The position numbers were made by a program, and so were the translations under genes. Of a DNA stretch of 34,588 nucleotides, positions 32,765 to 34,588 are shown piece after piece. The first letter of the stretch is position 1. Every line of letters starts with the position of its first letter. A model generated the notes under the pieces. The model searched no databases and had not been told where the DNA came from. It saw nothing but the letters and a program-made list of their open reading frames with translations. The stretch is from Clostridia bacterium (GTDB taxonomy: Bacteria; Bacillota; Clostridia; Oscillospirales; CAG-272): NCBI GenBank assembly GCA_017631085.1, contig JAGBTY010000026.1, positions 1 to 34,588 on the forward strand, written 5' to 3'.

Positions 32765-34300
32765 ATGTCGCCAGCAAAAATAGTCCGTAATTTTGACGGG
32801 GAATACAGTGCTCTCGGACGGTTTGCTCACGAGCACCGTAATATCAGCTACGATGATTTTGACAGAGCTGTACTTGAGGAAATAAATTTGTTTATTGTTC
32901 CAAAGGACGAGACGTTTTTTGAACTTGAATCAGCTCTTGATAAGATAATAGCAACACTTCCCGCCATCAAACGAATTTTTACAAAGCCAATAACGAGACT
33001 TTCGGATACTAACAACGTTTTGCCCGTGGAAGCGGCAAAGGTGATAAACAATCAGTCGATGGTATATATTTCCCAGCACAGCGAGAACTGGGGGGATATA
33101 AAAAACGGCGAGCTTTATCCCAAAAAACTTATGACGATAGAGAGAATAGAGGATTATGCAACCTATGAAAATATAATTTTCGTCCGTTTCATTGACTTTA
33201 TACTGTCGTACGTAAAAAGAAATTTCAGACTTCTCAAGGACATAATGTATGCCAATAGAGAATTGAGCTTTAATCTTCTTGAATCTACAAATCATGTAAA
33301 TTACTTTCTTGCGCTTGGAAAGCTTCACATTGGTTATATAAGGGGCAGGGAGATAGATAACGCGGCTTATGAAAGATGTCTTGACAAGCTTTGGCTTATA
33401 GACAGAACTATCCGTTCAAAGCTCAATTCACACATATACCTTACCTGCCGAAAAAAGAAAACAGTCGATAAGCTGAAAAGAACTAATGTTTTTAGATTGC
33501 AGAAGGATTATAAGCAGATATATTCGCTTATAAGATGGTTTGGAGACAGGCATGATACCGATGAGCTTAGGTGGATGTCGTCGGAGGATTCAGAGTCGTA
33601 TCCCGAATACTGTGCAATATTGAGCGTGTTCGCCTTGGCTCATTTAAATTTCGATTTTTCTAATAATTCTATTGATTTTGTCGATGCAAAAGCGAAAGCA
33701 TCATTTCTTGAATGGAGCTTTGATATGTGTTCCCTAAGAGGAGAGGGAATAGAAGGACTTCTCTTATCCTTTTCAAAGGAAAGGTCTTACAGAATATGTC
33801 TTATATTCGGGCGGGAAGGGGATATGTCTGTCTCCGAGCTTGAAAAATTCCAAAAAGAAAATCAAGCGGAGGAATATCTGTTCGTTTCGTCCACCGAGTA
33901 CGGCAAGAAAAATTCGATATATCTCAGTTTGTTTGACGTTGACTCGTTCCGCAGAGTGCAACAGCTTGCTATCAGAGCAATGATATATTGTGATGAAAAA
34001 AGGGAAGTATGTCTTTTTTGCGGTCATGAGCTAACAAGGGATGAAACTACGTGTTACTGCAAGAAGTGTAGAACGCTTATTGAGGAAAAGACGTGTGATA
34101 CTGACGGCGGAAAATATTTCGTTAGCGGGATATATGACTATAAGCCAAAAATGCAAAACAGAGTAATACACAGGGACAGGTTTTTAACCGAAAAATTTAC
34201 GGAATCTCAAATGTTTTTCCGCAACATAACGAGCATCAACGCCGGAGGAGAGAACATATGCCCGAGATGCGGAAAAATTCATAAGGATCAATTAAAATAA
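32765..34300 (+). CDS. DUF2357/McrC-like partner of the AAA+ ATPase, with zinc ribbons
   Basis: A 511-residue soluble protein, 2 nt after the AAA+ gene and surely co-translated. The segment EDYATYENIIFVRFIDF (129-145) resembles the signature of DUF2357 proteins, partners of McrB-like ATPases that often carry a C-terminal PD-(D/E)XK nuclease. Here I find no convincing D...(D/E)xK arrangement; the only similar tripeptide is Asp307-Ala-Lys309 (FVDAKAK), without a clear partner acid. The C-terminus instead has a zinc ribbon (Cys416, Cys419, Cys432, Cys435) and a second knuckle (Cys499, Cys502, near His506). Family assignment is moderate; nuclease activity is doubtful. Confidence 0.65.
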   Translation: MSPAKIVRNFDGEYSALGRFAHEHRNISYDDFDRAVLEEINLFIVPKDETFFELESALDKIIATLPAIKRIFTKPITRLSDTNNVLPVEAAKVINNQSMVYISQHSENWGDIKNGELYPKKLMTIERIEDYATYENIIFVRFIDFILSYVKRNFRLLKDIMYANRELSFNLLESTNHVNYFLALGKLHIGYIRGREIDNAAYERCLDKLWLIDRTIRSKLNSHIYLTCRKKKTVDKLKRTNVFRLQKDYKQIYSLIRWFGDRHDTDELRWMSSEDSESYPEYCAILSVFALAHLNFDFSNNSIDFVDAKAKASFLEWSFDMCSLRGEGIEGLLLSFSKERSYRICLIFGREGDMSVSELEKFQKENQAEEYLFVSSTEYGKKNSIYLSLFDVDSFRRVQQLAIRAMIYCDEKREVCLFCGHELTRDETTCYCKKCRTLIEEKTCDTDGGKYFVSGIYDYKPKMQNRVIHRDRFLTEKFTESQMFFRNITSINAGGENICPRCGKIHKDQLK

Positions 34301-34314
34301 AAATAAAAAAATAC

Positions 34315-34343
34315 TTGACAAATAACATTTGGTGTGGTATAAT
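34315..34343 (+). promoter_or_regulatory. Sigma-A promoter P1 of the tRNA cluster
   Basis: TTGACA (34315-34320), 17 bp, TATAAT (34338-34343): both hexamers fully consensus, with an A-rich tract upstream. Lies 107 bp before tRNA-Val. Confidence 0.88.
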
Positions 34344-34395
34344 ACGTATCGTTGACAGCGACAAAAAACTTTTTAAAAAACTTTTTAAAAAGGTA

Positions 34396-34424
34396 TTGAC
34401 AACAGTAAAAAGTTGTGATATAAT
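34396..34424 (+). promoter_or_regulatory. Sigma-A promoter P2 of the tRNA cluster
   Basis: A second full-consensus TTGACA (34396-34401), 17 bp, TATAAT (34419-34424). The two promoters are 81 bp apart, and between them lie direct repeats of ACTTTTTAAAAA. Confidence 0.9.
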
Positions 34425-34449
34425 ATTGAAGTCGTCGCAAGAGACGTAT

Positions 34450-34525
34450 GGGAGCATAGCTCAGTTGGGAGAGCATCTGCCTTACAAGCAGAGGGTCATA
34501 GGTTCGAGCCCTATTGTTCCCACCA
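34450..34525 (+). tRNA. tRNA-Val (anticodon TAC)
   Basis: A complete cloverleaf of 76 nt with encoded CCA. Acceptor GGGAGCA pairs with TGTTCCC (one G-T), D-stem GCTC/GAGC, anticodon stem TCTGC/GCAGA around loop CTTACAA, so the anticodon is TAC (Val). T-stem ATAGG/CCTAT with loop TTCGAGC. Discriminator A, then CCA at 34523-34525. Confidence 0.97.
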
Positions 34526-34528
34526 TAC

Positions 34529-34588
34529 GGCCCGGTAGTTCAGTTGGTTAGAACGCTAGCCTGTCACGCTAGAGGTCAGGGGTTCGAG
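34529..34588 (+). tRNA. tRNA-Asp (anticodon GTC), cut by the window end
   Basis: Starts GGCCCGG, D-stem GTTC/GAAC, anticodon stem CTAGC/GCTAG with loop CTGTCAC, anticodon GTC (Asp). The sequence stops inside the T-loop (TTCGAG), so the T- and acceptor-stem 3' halves lie beyond the window. Three nt after tRNA-Val; same transcript. Confidence 0.95.

Noticed and set aside
34353-34376. A third TTGACA between the two tRNA promoters as another promoter
   Set aside because: No -10-like hexamer lies 16-18 bp downstream; only A/T repeat sequence.
34315-34551. 78-codon frame across the tRNA promoters and tRNA genes
   Set aside because: It begins in a promoter and reads through two tRNA genes; it is not a plausible gene.

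Overview
The window looks like a chromosomal segment of a spore-forming, low-to-mid GC member of the Clostridia (Bacillota), most likely an uncultured gut or rumen lineage. Evidence: strong AGGAGG ribosome-binding sites, consensus sigma-A promoters with 17-bp spacers, an intact sigK with its pro-sequence, a SpoVAF/GerA-type germination protein, spoVG, a PPi-type phosphofructokinase, zinc-binding (C+) forms of S14, S4 and L36, and interspersed GTAGGGGCG and CCTCATCC palindromes of a kind I associate with uncultured Clostridia. The species cannot be named from sequence alone.

Layout. 1-288: short palindromic repeats. 289-969 (-): sigK. 1061-3308: pfp and an SDR oxidoreductase, promoter to terminator. 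3362-4765: orphan spoVAF-like gene and terminator. 4940-21208: one long S10-spc-alpha ribosomal superoperon of 31 genes (rpsJ to rplQ) with its own sigma-A promoter, a structured ~300-nt leader, secY, adk, map, infA, rpmJ and rpoA inside, and a bidirectional terminator. The usual str-operon genes upstream, and the ecfA/ecfT/truA/rplM/rpsI block often found downstream, are not here. Several internal spacers carry perfect inverted repeats, most notably the 180-nt rpsZ-rpsH spacer.

21215-21949 (-): glycerophosphodiester phosphodiesterase. 22121-23593: a DUF3343-like small cysteine protein plus a class V cysteine desulfurase, behind a perfect palindrome. 23648-24726 (-): a tight operon of three small unnamed proteins. 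24883-26380: lipid (diacylglycerol) kinase and YfcE-like phosphoesterase. 26381-26720: non-coding hairpin-rich stretch, perhaps a decayed or non-autonomous mobile element. 26771-27073 (-): spoVG.

27239-34300: murC, a methyltransferase, hslO (Hsp33), then two genes I consider the most novel content: a McrB-like AAA+ ATPase joined to about eight transmembrane helices in place of a DNA-binding domain, and, 2 nt downstream, a DUF2357/McrC-like partner with zinc ribbons and no clear PD-(D/E)XK catalytic core. The window closes with tandem perfect sigma-A promoters driving tRNA-Val(TAC) and the start of tRNA-Asp(GTC).

How the genes work together: most of the window is growth machinery (ribosome, Sec translocon, transcription alpha subunit, peptidoglycan precursor ligation, nucleotide balance), interleaved with sporulation/germination genes (sigK, spoVAF-like, spoVG, possibly the three-gene minus-strand operon). 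The membrane McrB-like pair sits in a housekeeping transcription unit rather than an obvious defence island, so both a defence and a stress or envelope role stay open.
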